Shown: positions 8,660 to 15,921 of the stretch, in pieces
Numbering within the stretch: the first letter of the stretch is position 1
How the letters are laid out: each line of letters opens with the position of its first letter
Assembly (NCBI GenBank): GCA_001775555.1
Contig: MEXE01000017.1
Span: forward strand, 5,699 to 41,252
DNA: 35,554 nt
Source of the DNA: Candidatus Amesbacteria bacterium RBG_19FT_COMBO_48_16
GTDB taxonomy: Bacteria > Patescibacteriota > Microgenomatia > CAZETR01 > Amesbacteraceae
Reading direction: 5' to 3'
Notes under the pieces: generated by a model
Seen by the model: only the letters and a program-made list of their open reading frames with translations
Database searches by the model: none
What the model was told of the DNA's origin: nothing
Position numbers and translations under genes: made by a program

Positions 8660-9706
8660 ATGGAGATTGGAATTGTGGGGTTGCCGAATGTGGGTAAAAG
8701 TACCCTTTTTAATGCTTTGCTGAAGCGGCAGGTGGCATTAGTGGCCAACTATCCTTTTGCGACGATCGAGCCGAATACGGGGGTAGTACCGGTGCCGGAT
8801 GGGAGACTGGATAAACTGGCAGAAGTAGTTAAAGAATCGGAGAAAATGAATGAATTACCGCCGAAAGTCTATGCGACGGTAAAGTTTGTGGATATTGCCG
8901 GGCTGGTAAAGGGTGCGTCCCAGGGAGAGGGACTGGGAAATAAATTTTTGGCACACATCAGGGAAGTGGATGCAATAGCCCATGTGCTTAGGGACTTTAC
9001 GGATGAAAATGTGATCCGGGCGGGAGCTGCTGATCCGCAATCGGATTTTGAAGTAGTGGAAGCGGAATTACTTTTAGCTGATTTGCAGACGGCAGAAAGA
9101 GTGCAGGACACAAAAGATAATATTATTAAAAACCTGGCTGTAAAAATTGCCCTGGACCTGCAAAAAGGAATACCGGTGAGAGATCAGAGTTTTACTGATG
9201 AGGAACTAAAATTAGTTAAACAAATGGCCTTTATGACTGCAAAACCGGTGATAATTGTCCTTAACGTTGATGAGAAATTTATAAATAACGCCTCCGCGGG
9301 GGAGTTACCAATAGTGAGAATTTCTGCCAAGATGGAAATCGAACTGGCTGAGTTGGTCGAGGAAGAACAAAAAGCATACTTGCAGGATTTAGGCGTGACG
9401 GAGAGCGGGCTTCAGAGGTTAATAAGAAAGGCATTCGATATTTTAGGTTTACAAACATTTTTGACTGCCGGTGTGAAGGAAGTACGGGCGTGGACGATAA
9501 AGAAAGGAACAAAGGCTCCTCACGCCGCAGGGGTGATCCATACCGACTTTGAAAAGCACTTTATAAAGGCGGATGTAGTTGAATATGAGCAATTTGTGTC
9601 TGCGGGGGGATGGAATAATGCCAGGCAGGCGGGTAAGGTCCGGACTGAGGGAAGGGAGTATGTGATGAGGGAAAACGACGTAGTGGAGTTTAAGGTAGGG
9701 GTATAA
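8660..9706 (+). CDS. ychF: Ribosome-binding ATPase YchF (OLA1 family)
   Basis: A 348-residue TRAFAC GTPase-fold protein of the YchF/OLA1 family, which prefers ATP and binds ribosomes, with links to stress and translation control. G1 is GLPNVGKST at residues 7-15, G3 is DIAGLVKGASQGEGLGNKFL, the G4-equivalent is VLNVDEK, and the C-terminal TGS domain ends in REYVMRENDVVEFKVGV. The coiled-coil helical insert lies between. It is slightly shorter than the usual 363 residues because the G4-to-TGS segment is compact, and nothing essential is missing. It marks the switch from the AT-rich island to GC-richer housekeeping genes. Confidence 0.96.
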   Translation: MEIGIVGLPNVGKSTLFNALLKRQVALVANYPFATIEPNTGVVPVPDGRLDKLAEVVKESEKMNELPPKVYATVKFVDIAGLVKGASQGEGLGNKFLAHIREVDAIAHVLRDFTDENVIRAGAADPQSDFEVVEAELLLADLQTAERVQDTKDNIIKNLAVKIALDLQKGIPVRDQSFTDEELKLVKQMAFMTAKPVIIVLNVDEKFINNASAGELPIVRISAKMEIELAELVEEEQKAYLQDLGVTESGLQRLIRKAFDILGLQTFLTAGVKEVRAWTIKKGTKAPHAAGVIHTDFEKHFIKADVVEYEQFVSAGGWNNARQAGKVRTEGREYVMRENDVVEFKVGV

Positions 9707-9823
9707 TCGGGGCGTGGCGGAACATGAAGTAGCGGTGGGCGAGGATGCCACAGGTGGAAAGTTATGAATGCTGAGCTGAAGCGCCAAAACAGTGTCGGGA
9801 GTTTAAATGATGGGGGTGGTTAG
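9702..9823 (+). other. Possible small transcribed unit: TATAAT followed by two overlapping mini-ORFs or a structured RNA
   Basis: TATAAT at 9702-9707 overlaps the end of ychF but precedes no long gene for 146 bases. Six bases after it a GTG opens a 17-codon frame (9714-9767). Its TGA overlaps the ATG of a 19-codon frame (9764-9823) in an ATGA junction. The same stretch can pair GGCG at 9711-9714 with CGCC at 9782-9785 and GTGGC at 9714-9718 with GCCAC at 9747-9751, so a small RNA or rpsF leader is equally possible. I do not recognise either peptide. Confidence 0.25.
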
Positions 9824-9845
9824 GAGGCGAAATATTTGGTATACT
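9817..9845 (+). promoter_or_regulatory. Promoter giving a leaderless rpsF mRNA
   Basis: TGGTTA at 9817-9822, a 17-base spacer, then TATACT at 9840-9845 with an upstream TGG (extended -10). The box ends seven bases before the ATG at 9853. The same TGGTTA-17-TATA arrangement stands before dnaB. Confidence 0.55.
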
Positions 9846-9852
9846 GGCGGAC

Positions 9853-10140
9853 ATGAATAAATATGACCTGACTGTGGCCTTTCGTCCGGCGGCGGACGGT
9901 GAAGCAAATACGGAAAAGCTGGAGGAAAAACTGGAAAAGACAGTGGCAGTACTGGGAGGGAAAACGGGGAAGATGACCGAGATGGGCAGAAAACAACTGG
10001 CATATAAGATAGACAATCTGGCGGAAGCAACTTTTTTAAATTGGACGCTTGAACTGCCGGGAGAAGCCGTGGTACAATTGGAAAAGAAGTTAACAATAGA
10101 CCGAGATATAATACGGCATTTATTAGTAAAAGGGACCTGA
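9853..10140 (+). CDS. rpsF: 30S ribosomal protein S6
   Basis: A 95-residue protein with the S6 signature: N-terminal strand NKYDLTVAFRP, central GGKTGKMTEMGRKQLAYKID (the usual GrrrLAYpI region) and a final strand with RDIIRHLLVKG. S6 sits in the platform of the 30S subunit and pairs with S18. It is first in the canonical rpsF-ssb-rpsR order, and ssb starts four bases after its TGA stop. The TGA here is used as a real stop, which argues against UGA recoding in this organism. Confidence 0.95.
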   Translation: MNKYDLTVAFRPAADGEANTEKLEEKLEKTVAVLGGKTGKMTEMGRKQLAYKIDNLAEATFLNWTLELPGEAVVQLEKKLTIDRDIIRHLLVKGT

Positions 10141-10144
10141 AGGA

Positions 10145-10717
10145 ATGGCAACGAGATCACTGAACAAAGTAATGCTCATCGGGAACCTGACCCGGGATCC
10201 GGAATTGCGGTATACACCCCAGGGGACTGCTGTATGCACTATCGGGATGGCGACGAACAGGACCTGGGTGACGGAGAGCGGGGAGAAAAGAGAGGAAACC
10301 GAGTTTCACAGAATTGTAGCCTGGAATAAACTGGCAGAGTTGTGCTCGCAACTGCTGTTTAAAGGCCGGAGAGTATATGTGGAAGGAAGACTGAAAACCC
10401 GCCAATGGACGGCTCCGGACGGCACTCAAAGACAGGCGACCGAAATTGTGATAGAGGACATGCTGGTATTGGATTCACGCAGGCAGGGTGAGGATGTGGT
10501 GTTTGATGATCAGGCGGGACAGGCAGTGGGAGCGGTACCGGCAGCCCAGCCTGTACAGGCGGCCCCGGCGGACGAAGTTGCCCCGGAAGTAATGGCGGAA
10601 GAACCACAGGCAGCGACAACTAAACCTATAAAGTCCAGACCTAAGTCTAAGTCCAAAAAAGAAGAGGAAAAGGTTGAGGAAACGGCTGAAGAAGTGGCTG
10701 AGGACATTCCTTTTTAA
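10145..10717 (+). CDS. ssb: Single-stranded DNA-binding protein
   Basis: A 190-residue SSB. The OB-fold domain (about 1-115) starts LNKVMLIGNLTRDPELRYTP and contains the ssDNA-binding strands FHRIVAWNKLAELC and RVYVEGRLKTRQW. A low-complexity Pro/Ala/Gln/Glu and Lys-rich linker follows (about 120-180), then the acidic tail ending DIPF, the conserved tip that docks replication and repair partners. It sits between rpsF and rpsR in the usual operon. AAGGA touches the ATG directly, so it is unlikely to act as a normal ribosome binding site; coupling from rpsF is more likely. Confidence 0.95.
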   Translation: MATRSLNKVMLIGNLTRDPELRYTPQGTAVCTIGMATNRTWVTESGEKREETEFHRIVAWNKLAELCSQLLFKGRRVYVEGRLKTRQWTAPDGTQRQATEIVIEDMLVLDSRRQGEDVVFDDQAGQAVGAVPAAQPVQAAPADEVAPEVMAEEPQAATTKPIKSRPKSKSKKEEEKVEETAEEVAEDIPF

Positions 10718-10749
10718 TTAACGGTTTATAGTGTGGAGTTTTTGTAAAG

Positions 10750-10980
10750 ATGCTGCCGGTTAAGAGAAAGATCAGAGTACCGAAGAATTGCCAATTTTGT
10801 AAAGAGAGGGTAAGGCTGCATTTTACAGAAGTAGCTACCCTGTCCCGATATATTTCGGACAGAGGCAGAATTATCGGCCGGGACAGAAGCGGGGTGTGTG
10901 CGAAGCACCAGCGGGGATTGTCAATTGCAGTGAAACGAGCCAGGCATTTGGCACTGCTGCCTTTTGTATCCGGATTGTAA
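10750..10980 (+). CDS. rpsR: 30S ribosomal protein S18 (zinc-type)
   Basis: A 76-residue S18 with the family core ATLSRYISDRGRIIGRDRSG and the basic C terminus. C14 and C17 (CQFC), C50 and H53 (GVCAKH) could form a zinc site. This C+ form of S18 is lost in many model bacteria such as E. coli. It binds 16S rRNA next to S6. It is last in the rpsF-ssb-rpsR operon, 32 bases after ssb. Confidence 0.95.
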   Translation: MLPVKRKIRVPKNCQFCKERVRLHFTEVATLSRYISDRGRIIGRDRSGVCAKHQRGLSIAVKRARHLALLPFVSGL

Positions 10981-11000
10981 GGCTTGCGGCCAGTAAAATT

Positions 11001-12230
11001 ATGAATCCAAGAAAACTGTTGGTTGTCGGGACGCTAGTAATAGCAGCTGGTTACGTGGGTTTTTTGCTAGGCAAACAACAACTGGCGTTTGAGTACAAGA
11101 ATTGGAAACCGGCGTTAATTGTAAACCGGTCACCCAGGTTGGATCAGGCGGCGGCGGAAGTTGATTTTTCCCTGTTTTGGACGGTTTGGGACAAGGTGTC
11201 TGGAGTTTATGTGGACAAAAGGGACCTGGATGCAAAAAAGATGGTGGATGGAGCGATATCCGGAATGGTGGCGGCCATCGGAGATCCGTATACGGCGTAT
11301 TTGCCCATGCAGAAGAATAAAGAATCCAAAGAGGATCTGGGCGGAGAGTTTGAGGGAGTGGGAATACAACTGGGATTTAAAGCCCAGAATCTGGCGGTGG
11401 TGGCACCCTTGGACGGCACGCCGGCACAGAGAGCGGGTATCAGGGCGGGAGACCTGATTGTGTTGATAAAGGATGATAAAAGGGGAGTAAATAGGAGTAC
11501 GGAAGGGATGGCGTTGGCTGAAGCGGTACAGTTGATCCGGGGACCGGGGCAATCAAAAGTGAAATTGACGATCGTCAGGGAGGGAGTGGACGAACCGTTT
11601 GAGGTAGAGCTGGTCCGGGAGACAATTTTGGTCAAAAGCGTCCTGGTCGAGTACAAAGAAAAAGCGGCCTGGGTCAAGCTGAGCAGATTTGGAGATAAAA
11701 CCCGGGAGGAGTGGGGAGAAGCGGTTAACCAACTTGCGAGCTTGCCTGAAAGTGAGTTGAAGGGAGTGATATTGGATTTGAGGAATAACCCGGGAGGGTA
11801 TTTGGAAATGGCGACTTATATTGCCGGTGAGTTTTTGCCGGCGGGGAAAAATGTGGTCACGCAGCAGTATGGTGACGGCTCAAAATTGGAAAGTGCGGTG
11901 GACAGAAACGGCCGGTTACTGAAAGTGAAACTGGTGGTTCTGGTCAATCAGGGAAGCGCTTCGGCTGCGGAGATTTTGGCCGGGGCGTTGCAGGATTATA
12001 AGCGGGCAAAGGTGGTAGGGGAAACGTCATTTGGAAAAGGAAGCGTGCAACAACCGGAAGACTTTCCGGACGGGTCGGGAGTGCATATCACGGTAGCCAA
12101 GTGGCTGCGCCCATCGGGCGAGTGGATAGACAAAGTCGGGGTTACCCCCGATGTGGTAGTGGAGATGCCGGAGGGGAAAGACGACACGTCTGATCCGCAG
12201 CTGGAGAAGGCGATGGAAATGTTGAGATGA
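11001..12230 (+). CDS. C-terminal processing peptidase, S41 family (CtpA/Prc)
   Basis: 409 residues from the ATG at 11001. I prefer this to a start 105 bases upstream because it begins with a clean signal anchor (MNPRKLLVVGTLVIAAGYVGFLLG) and the upstream part overlaps rpsR. Order: membrane anchor (about 5-24), N-terminal helical region, PDZ domain (about 105-195, GVGIQLGFK) and S41 catalytic domain. Ser321 in GSASAAE, Lys346 in SFGKG and Gln350 follow with exactly the 25- and 29-residue spacings of E. coli Tsp, so the Ser-Lys dyad is intact. It should act on the outer face of the membrane, trimming C termini of envelope proteins. It is followed by an HtrA protease with its own promoter, making a small proteolysis pair. 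Confidence 0.93.
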   Translation: MNPRKLLVVGTLVIAAGYVGFLLGKQQLAFEYKNWKPALIVNRSPRLDQAAAEVDFSLFWTVWDKVSGVYVDKRDLDAKKMVDGAISGMVAAIGDPYTAYLPMQKNKESKEDLGGEFEGVGIQLGFKAQNLAVVAPLDGTPAQRAGIRAGDLIVLIKDDKRGVNRSTEGMALAEAVQLIRGPGQSKVKLTIVREGVDEPFEVELVRETILVKSVLVEYKEKAAWVKLSRFGDKTREEWGEAVNQLASLPESELKGVILDLRNNPGGYLEMATYIAGEFLPAGKNVVTQQYGDGSKLESAVDRNGRLLKVKLVVLVNQGSASAAEILAGALQDYKRAKVVGETSFGKGSVQQPEDFPDGSGVHITVAKWLRPSGEWIDKVGVTPDVVVEMPEGKDDTSDPQLEKAMEMLR

Positions 12231-12264
12231 GATACTAATTGATCTTATTGGACTAAACTACTAA

Positions 12265-12270
12265 TATATT
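12265..12270 (+). promoter_or_regulatory. -10 box giving a leaderless htrA mRNA
   Basis: TATATT ends seven bases before the ATG at 12278 in the short AT-rich gap after the S41 peptidase gene. The -35 is weak. Confidence 0.45.
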
Positions 12271-12277
12271 CACTGAC

Positions 12278-13453
12278 ATGATCAAAATGAGGAAATATTT
12301 GCTGTGGGGGGCCGGGGTGCTTTTGGTTTTGGGAGCGATGACCGGAGGTGCGGTTTCAGACCGGTTGTTCGGGTACCGGATTTTGGATAAGTGGCTGCCC
12401 AGGGAGAGTGCTCAGAGCGCCGTACTTAATAATCAAAAGGTGCTCTATGAAGAAAATGTGGTGATTGAGGTGGCCGAGAAAGTAAGTCCGTCGGTGGTGA
12501 CTGTCGGGATCAAGAAAACCCAGATTTTACGCCAGCCGCAGTTTAATGACTTTTTTTCGGATCCGTTCGGGTGGTTCCGGTCGCCTTCAGACGGACAAAC
12601 TCAGGAAAGAAATATCGAACAGGATATTGGGTCGGGATTTGTAATCAGCCGGGACGGTTTGATAGTGACCAACAAACATGTAGTGGGAGACAGTGAGGCC
12701 GGATACAGGGTGATTACCAAGGACGATAAGACGTACGAGGTGGAGAAAATATACCGGGATCCGGCTAATGATTTGGCTATTTTGAAAATAAATGCGGACG
12801 AGTTGCAGCCAGTGGAGATGGGGGATTCAAGCAAACTGAAAGTAGGCCAGTTCGTAATTGCCATCGGGACAGCGCTGGGCGAGTTTCGGCATACCGTGAC
12901 TACGGGTGTGGTATCAGGACTGGGGAGAGGAATAACTGCGGGAAGTCCGTTTGAAGCGGTGGCGGAGAGGCTGGATAACGTAATTCAGACGGATGCGGCG
13001 ATTAACCCCGGTAATTCGGGGGGACCGCTACTTAACTCCGCCGGTCAGGTAATCGGTGTGAACACGGCGATTTCGCAAGAGGGGCAGAATATCGGTTTTG
13101 CCCTGCCCATAAATATTGTCATGGAAGCAATCGATAACTTTAATCAAACAGGGCAATTTAACCGTCCTTATCTGGGGGTAAGGTACCGGATGATAGACCA
13201 GAAAACGGCGATAATGAATGAGGTACCCCAGGGAGCTTTTGTTCAGGAAGTGATTACCGAAACACCTGCCGGCAAGGGAGGGGTGGAGGAGGGCGATATT
13301 ATTATCCGGCTGGGAGGGGAAAAAGTGACAGGAGACGATACCGGGCTGGCCAAGCTGATTTCAAAGCATAAAGTCGGGGATAAGATTGAAGTGGTGGTAT
13401 GGCGGGAGGGGGAGGAGAAGACATTGACTGTGACATTGGAAGAGGCGAAATAA
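12278..13453 (+). CDS. HtrA/DegP-type membrane-anchored serine protease
   Basis: A 391-residue protein. It has one N-terminal membrane anchor (about 6-25), a trypsin-like domain with the catalytic triad H134 (TNKHVV), D165 (NDLAIL) and S247 (NPGNSGGPLL), and one PDZ domain (about 295-388). This is the anchored DegS/HtrA layout used for quality control of exported proteins. An ATG four codons downstream (12287) is a possible alternative start. Its stop abuts the stop of a small gene on the opposite strand. Confidence 0.93.
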   Translation: MIKMRKYLLWGAGVLLVLGAMTGGAVSDRLFGYRILDKWLPRESAQSAVLNNQKVLYEENVVIEVAEKVSPSVVTVGIKKTQILRQPQFNDFFSDPFGWFRSPSDGQTQERNIEQDIGSGFVISRDGLIVTNKHVVGDSEAGYRVITKDDKTYEVEKIYRDPANDLAILKINADELQPVEMGDSSKLKVGQFVIAIGTALGEFRHTVTTGVVSGLGRGITAGSPFEAVAERLDNVIQTDAAINPGNSGGPLLNSAGQVIGVNTAISQEGQNIGFALPINIVMEAIDNFNQTGQFNRPYLGVRYRMIDQKTAIMNEVPQGAFVQEVITETPAGKGGVEEGDIIIRLGGEKVTGDDTGLAKLISKHKVGDKIEVVVWREGEEKTLTVTLEEAK

Positions 13454-13669
13454 TCAGTTGTTATCTCTGAGTTTGAGGATAGGATTTTGGCCGGAGCTGT
13501 GTAGCATTCTACAAATATGGGCGTTAGCTACGGCGTCGTAGCAAAATGATGAAACCTTTCCGCATGAGGGGCAGCTAATCGTATATATACCAAGTGCTTT
13601 AATAGTTTCGGGATGGTCTAAATTTACTTCAGGGAGGCGTAAGAGAGTGAATAGAATTATTTTTTCCAT
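13454..13669 (-). CDS. Small cysteine-rich protein (unknown)
   Basis: A 71-residue protein of unknown family. C33 and C36 (SCPSCGK), C43 and C53 could bind zinc, and H51 and H57 lie nearby. I chose the ATG at 13669 rather than an upstream one inside rpmE because it is preceded by a good promoter: TTGATT, 17 bases, TAAAAT, ten bases, ATG. The gene is tail to tail with htrA with no gap and divergent from rpmE, and the two promoters overlap. Support is the promoter, the CPSC motif and otherwise unexplained space; no homologue is recalled. Confidence 0.5.
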   Translation of the reverse strand: MEKIILFTLLRLPEVNLDHPETIKALGIYTISCPSCGKVSSFCYDAVANAHICRMLHSSGQNPILKLRDNN

Positions 13670-13676
13670 CGGTGGC

Positions 13677-13708
13677 TGGATTTTAGGACAGATTTTGGGT
13701 AAAATCAA
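13677..13708. promoter_or_regulatory. Overlapping divergent promoters of rpmE (+) and the small Cys-rich gene (-)
   Basis: On +, TGGATT at 13677-13682, 17 bases, TAAAAT at 13700-13705, then six bases to the rpmE ATG at 13712. On -, TTGATT (plus-strand 13703-13708), 17 bases, TAAAAT (plus-strand 13680-13685), then ten bases to the ATG at 13669. Each -10 sits on the other promoter's -35, so the two promoters should exclude each other. Confidence 0.55.
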
Positions 13709-13711
13709 GGC

Positions 13712-14035
13712 ATGAAGGCGGATATACATCCTCAGTACTACCAGGCGAAAGTGACGTGTGTCTGCGGGAATACGTTTACCATAGGTTCTACTAAGCCGGA
13801 AATTAAGGTGGAAATTTGCTCAGCCTGCCATCCGTTTTTCACTGGGGAAATGAAGTTTGTGGATGCTTTGGGGAGAGTCGAGAGATTTACCCAAAAGATG
13901 GGAGCTACCGCCGGAAAAGCGGTAATATCCAAAAAGGCCAGGAAGCAATTAAAGAAGAAACAGGAGGAAGAGGAAGAAGCGGCCAGGCCGAAGAGCCTGA
14001 AAGAGATGTTTGATAGGGTAAGAGCGAAGGATTAA
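13712..14035 (+). CDS. rpmE: 50S ribosomal protein L31
   Basis: A 107-residue zinc-type L31. The N-terminal core has MKADIHPQYYQAKVTCVCGNTF, with C16, C18, C36 and C39 (CSACHPF) as the zinc ligands of the C+ form, and the expected FTGEMKFVDALGRVERF. A lysine- and glutamate-rich C-terminal extension of about 35 residues makes it longer than the usual 66-80. L31 bridges the two subunits. The next gene, prfA, starts close behind, so the two are likely an operon. Confidence 0.93.
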   Translation: MKADIHPQYYQAKVTCVCGNTFTIGSTKPEIKVEICSACHPFFTGEMKFVDALGRVERFTQKMGATAGKAVISKKARKQLKKKQEEEEEAARPKSLKEMFDRVRAKD

Positions 14036-14048
14036 TTTGAGTAACAGC

Positions 14049-14972
14049 ATGGATCATTCAAGACGATACCTGGAGGAGGAGAGAAAAAAGCTGGAGGCGG
14101 AGATGGAGAAAGTGCAGAAATTACTGGGGACGGATCTGGATTCGGAGGCGAAAAGCGAGCTGGCAAAATTAGAAAGCCAAAAACAACAACTGATGCAGGT
14201 AATGCAGACAGACGATTCCGGCCTGACTACTTCCTCGGCTGCGAATGGAACAGGGCAGGATTTTGATAATATCATTTTGGAGGTAAGGCCCGGAGTGGGA
14301 GGTGATGAGGCCAAGATTTGGGCGGAGGATTTGGTGAGGATGTACATCCGCTTCGCGGAAGTTAGAAACCAAAAGTTTAAAGTCAAAATTAAGGTAGAGT
14401 TTTTAGATGATGGGGTTTTAAAAATAACGGGACCTGGTATTTATGACCTGTTAAAAAATGAGACGGGGGTACACCGGGTGCAGAGAGTGCCGGAGACGGA
14501 GGCGGCTGGAAGAATTCATACATCGACAGCTTCGGTGGTAGTTTTGCCGGAGGTGTCGGAAAAAGTTGTGGTAGTCAGAGAGGACGATTTGCTATGGGAA
14601 TTTTCCCGAAGCGGGGGCCACGGAGGACAGAATGTAAATAAAGTGGCAACGGCGGTCAGGCTGACTCATAAACCAACGGGGATTATGGTGGGTTGCCGGC
14701 AGGAGCGATCTCAGGAGCAAAATCGAAAAATAGCCTTGGAGTTGTTGCGGGCTCAGTTGTGGGAAGTTGAGGAGGAACGGAAGGCATCGGTTTTTAGCGC
14801 CGCGCGGTCGAAAATCGGAAGAAGCATGCGGGCAGAAAAGATCAGAACTTACAATTTTCCCCAGAATAGGGTGACGGATCACAGGTTGGGTAAGAGCTGG
14901 TATAAACTGGACAGGATAGTACAGGGAGAACTAGACGATATAATTGAGACTTTGAAAAATGAATTGGATTGA
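14049..14972 (+). CDS. prfA: Peptide chain release factor 1 (compact form)
   Basis: 307 residues from the ATG at 14049; a TTG at 14037 would add four. Class I release factor: N-terminal coiled-coil (shortened), then RPGVGGDEA. The RF1 tripeptide region reads RVPETEAAGRIHTS, so the stop-reading PxT is Pro-Glu-Thr rather than the usual Pro-Ala/Val-Thr. The GGQ loop SGGHGGQNVNKV triggers peptide release. The P-x-T form makes it RF1 (UAA/UAG) rather than RF2 (SPF). It is about 50 residues shorter than typical RF1, all from domain 1. The end overlaps the next gene by 14 bases. Confidence 0.9.
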   Translation: MDHSRRYLEEERKKLEAEMEKVQKLLGTDLDSEAKSELAKLESQKQQLMQVMQTDDSGLTTSSAANGTGQDFDNIILEVRPGVGGDEAKIWAEDLVRMYIRFAEVRNQKFKVKIKVEFLDDGVLKITGPGIYDLLKNETGVHRVQRVPETEAAGRIHTSTASVVVLPEVSEKVVVVREDDLLWEFSRSGGHGGQNVNKVATAVRLTHKPTGIMVGCRQERSQEQNRKIALELLRAQLWEVEEERKASVFSAARSKIGRSMRAEKIRTYNFPQNRVTDHRLGKSWYKLDRIVQGELDDIIETLKNELD

Positions 14973-15921
14973 CTGGGTGATATTGGCTATAACCGGGTAT
15001 TACATTGTGGAGGGGTGGGAAGACGGAGCGGTGAAACTGGTTGCGGACGTAGTGACTTTTTTGGGGGCATTGTGGCTGGCTATTCGTTACCATAGTTTGG
15101 CGGGAAGATTTTTGGGGGAGAAGTTCGGTATCAGTAGGACTTGGACGGAGGTACTGGGGTATGTAGTGGTGGGTTTTGGAGCTGAGCTGGTGATAAGCGG
15201 AATACTGGCTGCAGCGGCAGGAAAATTGCCTGAAAAATTCTGGAAGTCAAAGTTAAACCAGGTGTTGGGATCTGCGGTGTCGATAGCTAAGGGTCTGGTT
15301 TTGGTAGCCTTCGGGTTGCTGGTTATCCTGACCTTGCCGCTGAGAGGGACCGTAAGAAAAGATATAAAATCTTCCCTTTTGGGCAGCAGGCTGGTGGTGG
15401 CGGCGGAAAAATACGGGGGGGAAGTGAAGTCTTCTTTGGATGAAGCGGCGGCTGCGGCAGTACGTTTCCTGACGGTAAAACCGCAGTCCACGGAGAGAGT
15501 GTCGCTCCAGGCACTGCCTGAAACATGTGCAGTGGCGGTAGATGAGGCGGCGGAGAGGCAGGTGTTGGAATTGGTCAATAACGAACGGGCAGCAGCAGGG
15601 GGAGTGCAGTTGAGAGTGGACAACCGGATGACTGCGGTCGCCAGAGCCCACAGCCGGGATATGTTTGAAAGAAAGTATTTTTCCCACTACTCACCGGAAG
15701 GGTTGAATGCGGCGCAGAGGCTGGAGAAAAGCGGGGTGAGATACAGCCTGATGGGGGAAAACCTGGCGTATGCACCGGATGTCCAGACAGCCCACCAGGG
15801 TTTGATGGATAGCGAAGGCCACAGGAGGAATATATTGGATAAAAGATTTACTCGGGTAGGAGTAGGGGCAGTAAACGGGGAAGAATGCGGGCTGATGATT
15901 ACCCAGGTGTTTGCGGACTGA
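14959..15921 (+). CDS. CvpA-like membrane domain fused to a CAP/SCP extracellular domain
   Basis: A 320-residue fusion. Residues 1-about 165 form a CvpA-type domain with four hydrophobic segments (WIDWVILAITGYYIVEGW at the start). Residues about 205-318 form a CAP (SCP/PR-1) domain with the standard motifs: H in ARAHSRDM, YFSHYSPEG, GENLAYA, GHRRNIL and a final VGVG strand. A short helical linker lies between. The C-terminal CAP part should face the cell exterior. CvpA-family proteins are tied to envelope and secretion functions; bacterial CAP domains are of uncertain activity. The start overlaps prfA, and the last 23 bases overlap the tail of the EamA gene on the other strand. Confidence 0.85.
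   Translation: MNWIDWVILAITGYYIVEGWEDGAVKLVADVVTFLGALWLAIRYHSLAGRFLGEKFGISRTWTEVLGYVVVGFGAELVISGILAAAAGKLPEKFWKSKLNQVLGSAVSIAKGLVLVAFGLLVILTLPLRGTVRKDIKSSLLGSRLVVAAEKYGGEVKSSLDEAAAAAVRFLTVKPQSTERVSLQALPETCAVAVDEAAERQVLELVNNERAAAGGVQLRVDNRMTAVARAHSRDMFERKYFSHYSPEGLNAAQRLEKSGVRYSLMGENLAYAPDVQTAHQGLMDSEGHRRNILDKRFTRVGVGAVNGEECGLMITQVFAD

Noticed and set aside
10896..11000. Longer N terminus for the S41 peptidase
   Set aside because: It overlaps rpsR, and the ATG at 11001 begins directly with a good membrane anchor.
9853..14972. UGA recoding as in some CPR lineages
   Set aside because: Several conserved genes end at TGA (for example rpsF) at the expected family length, and RF1 alone cannot decide the matter.
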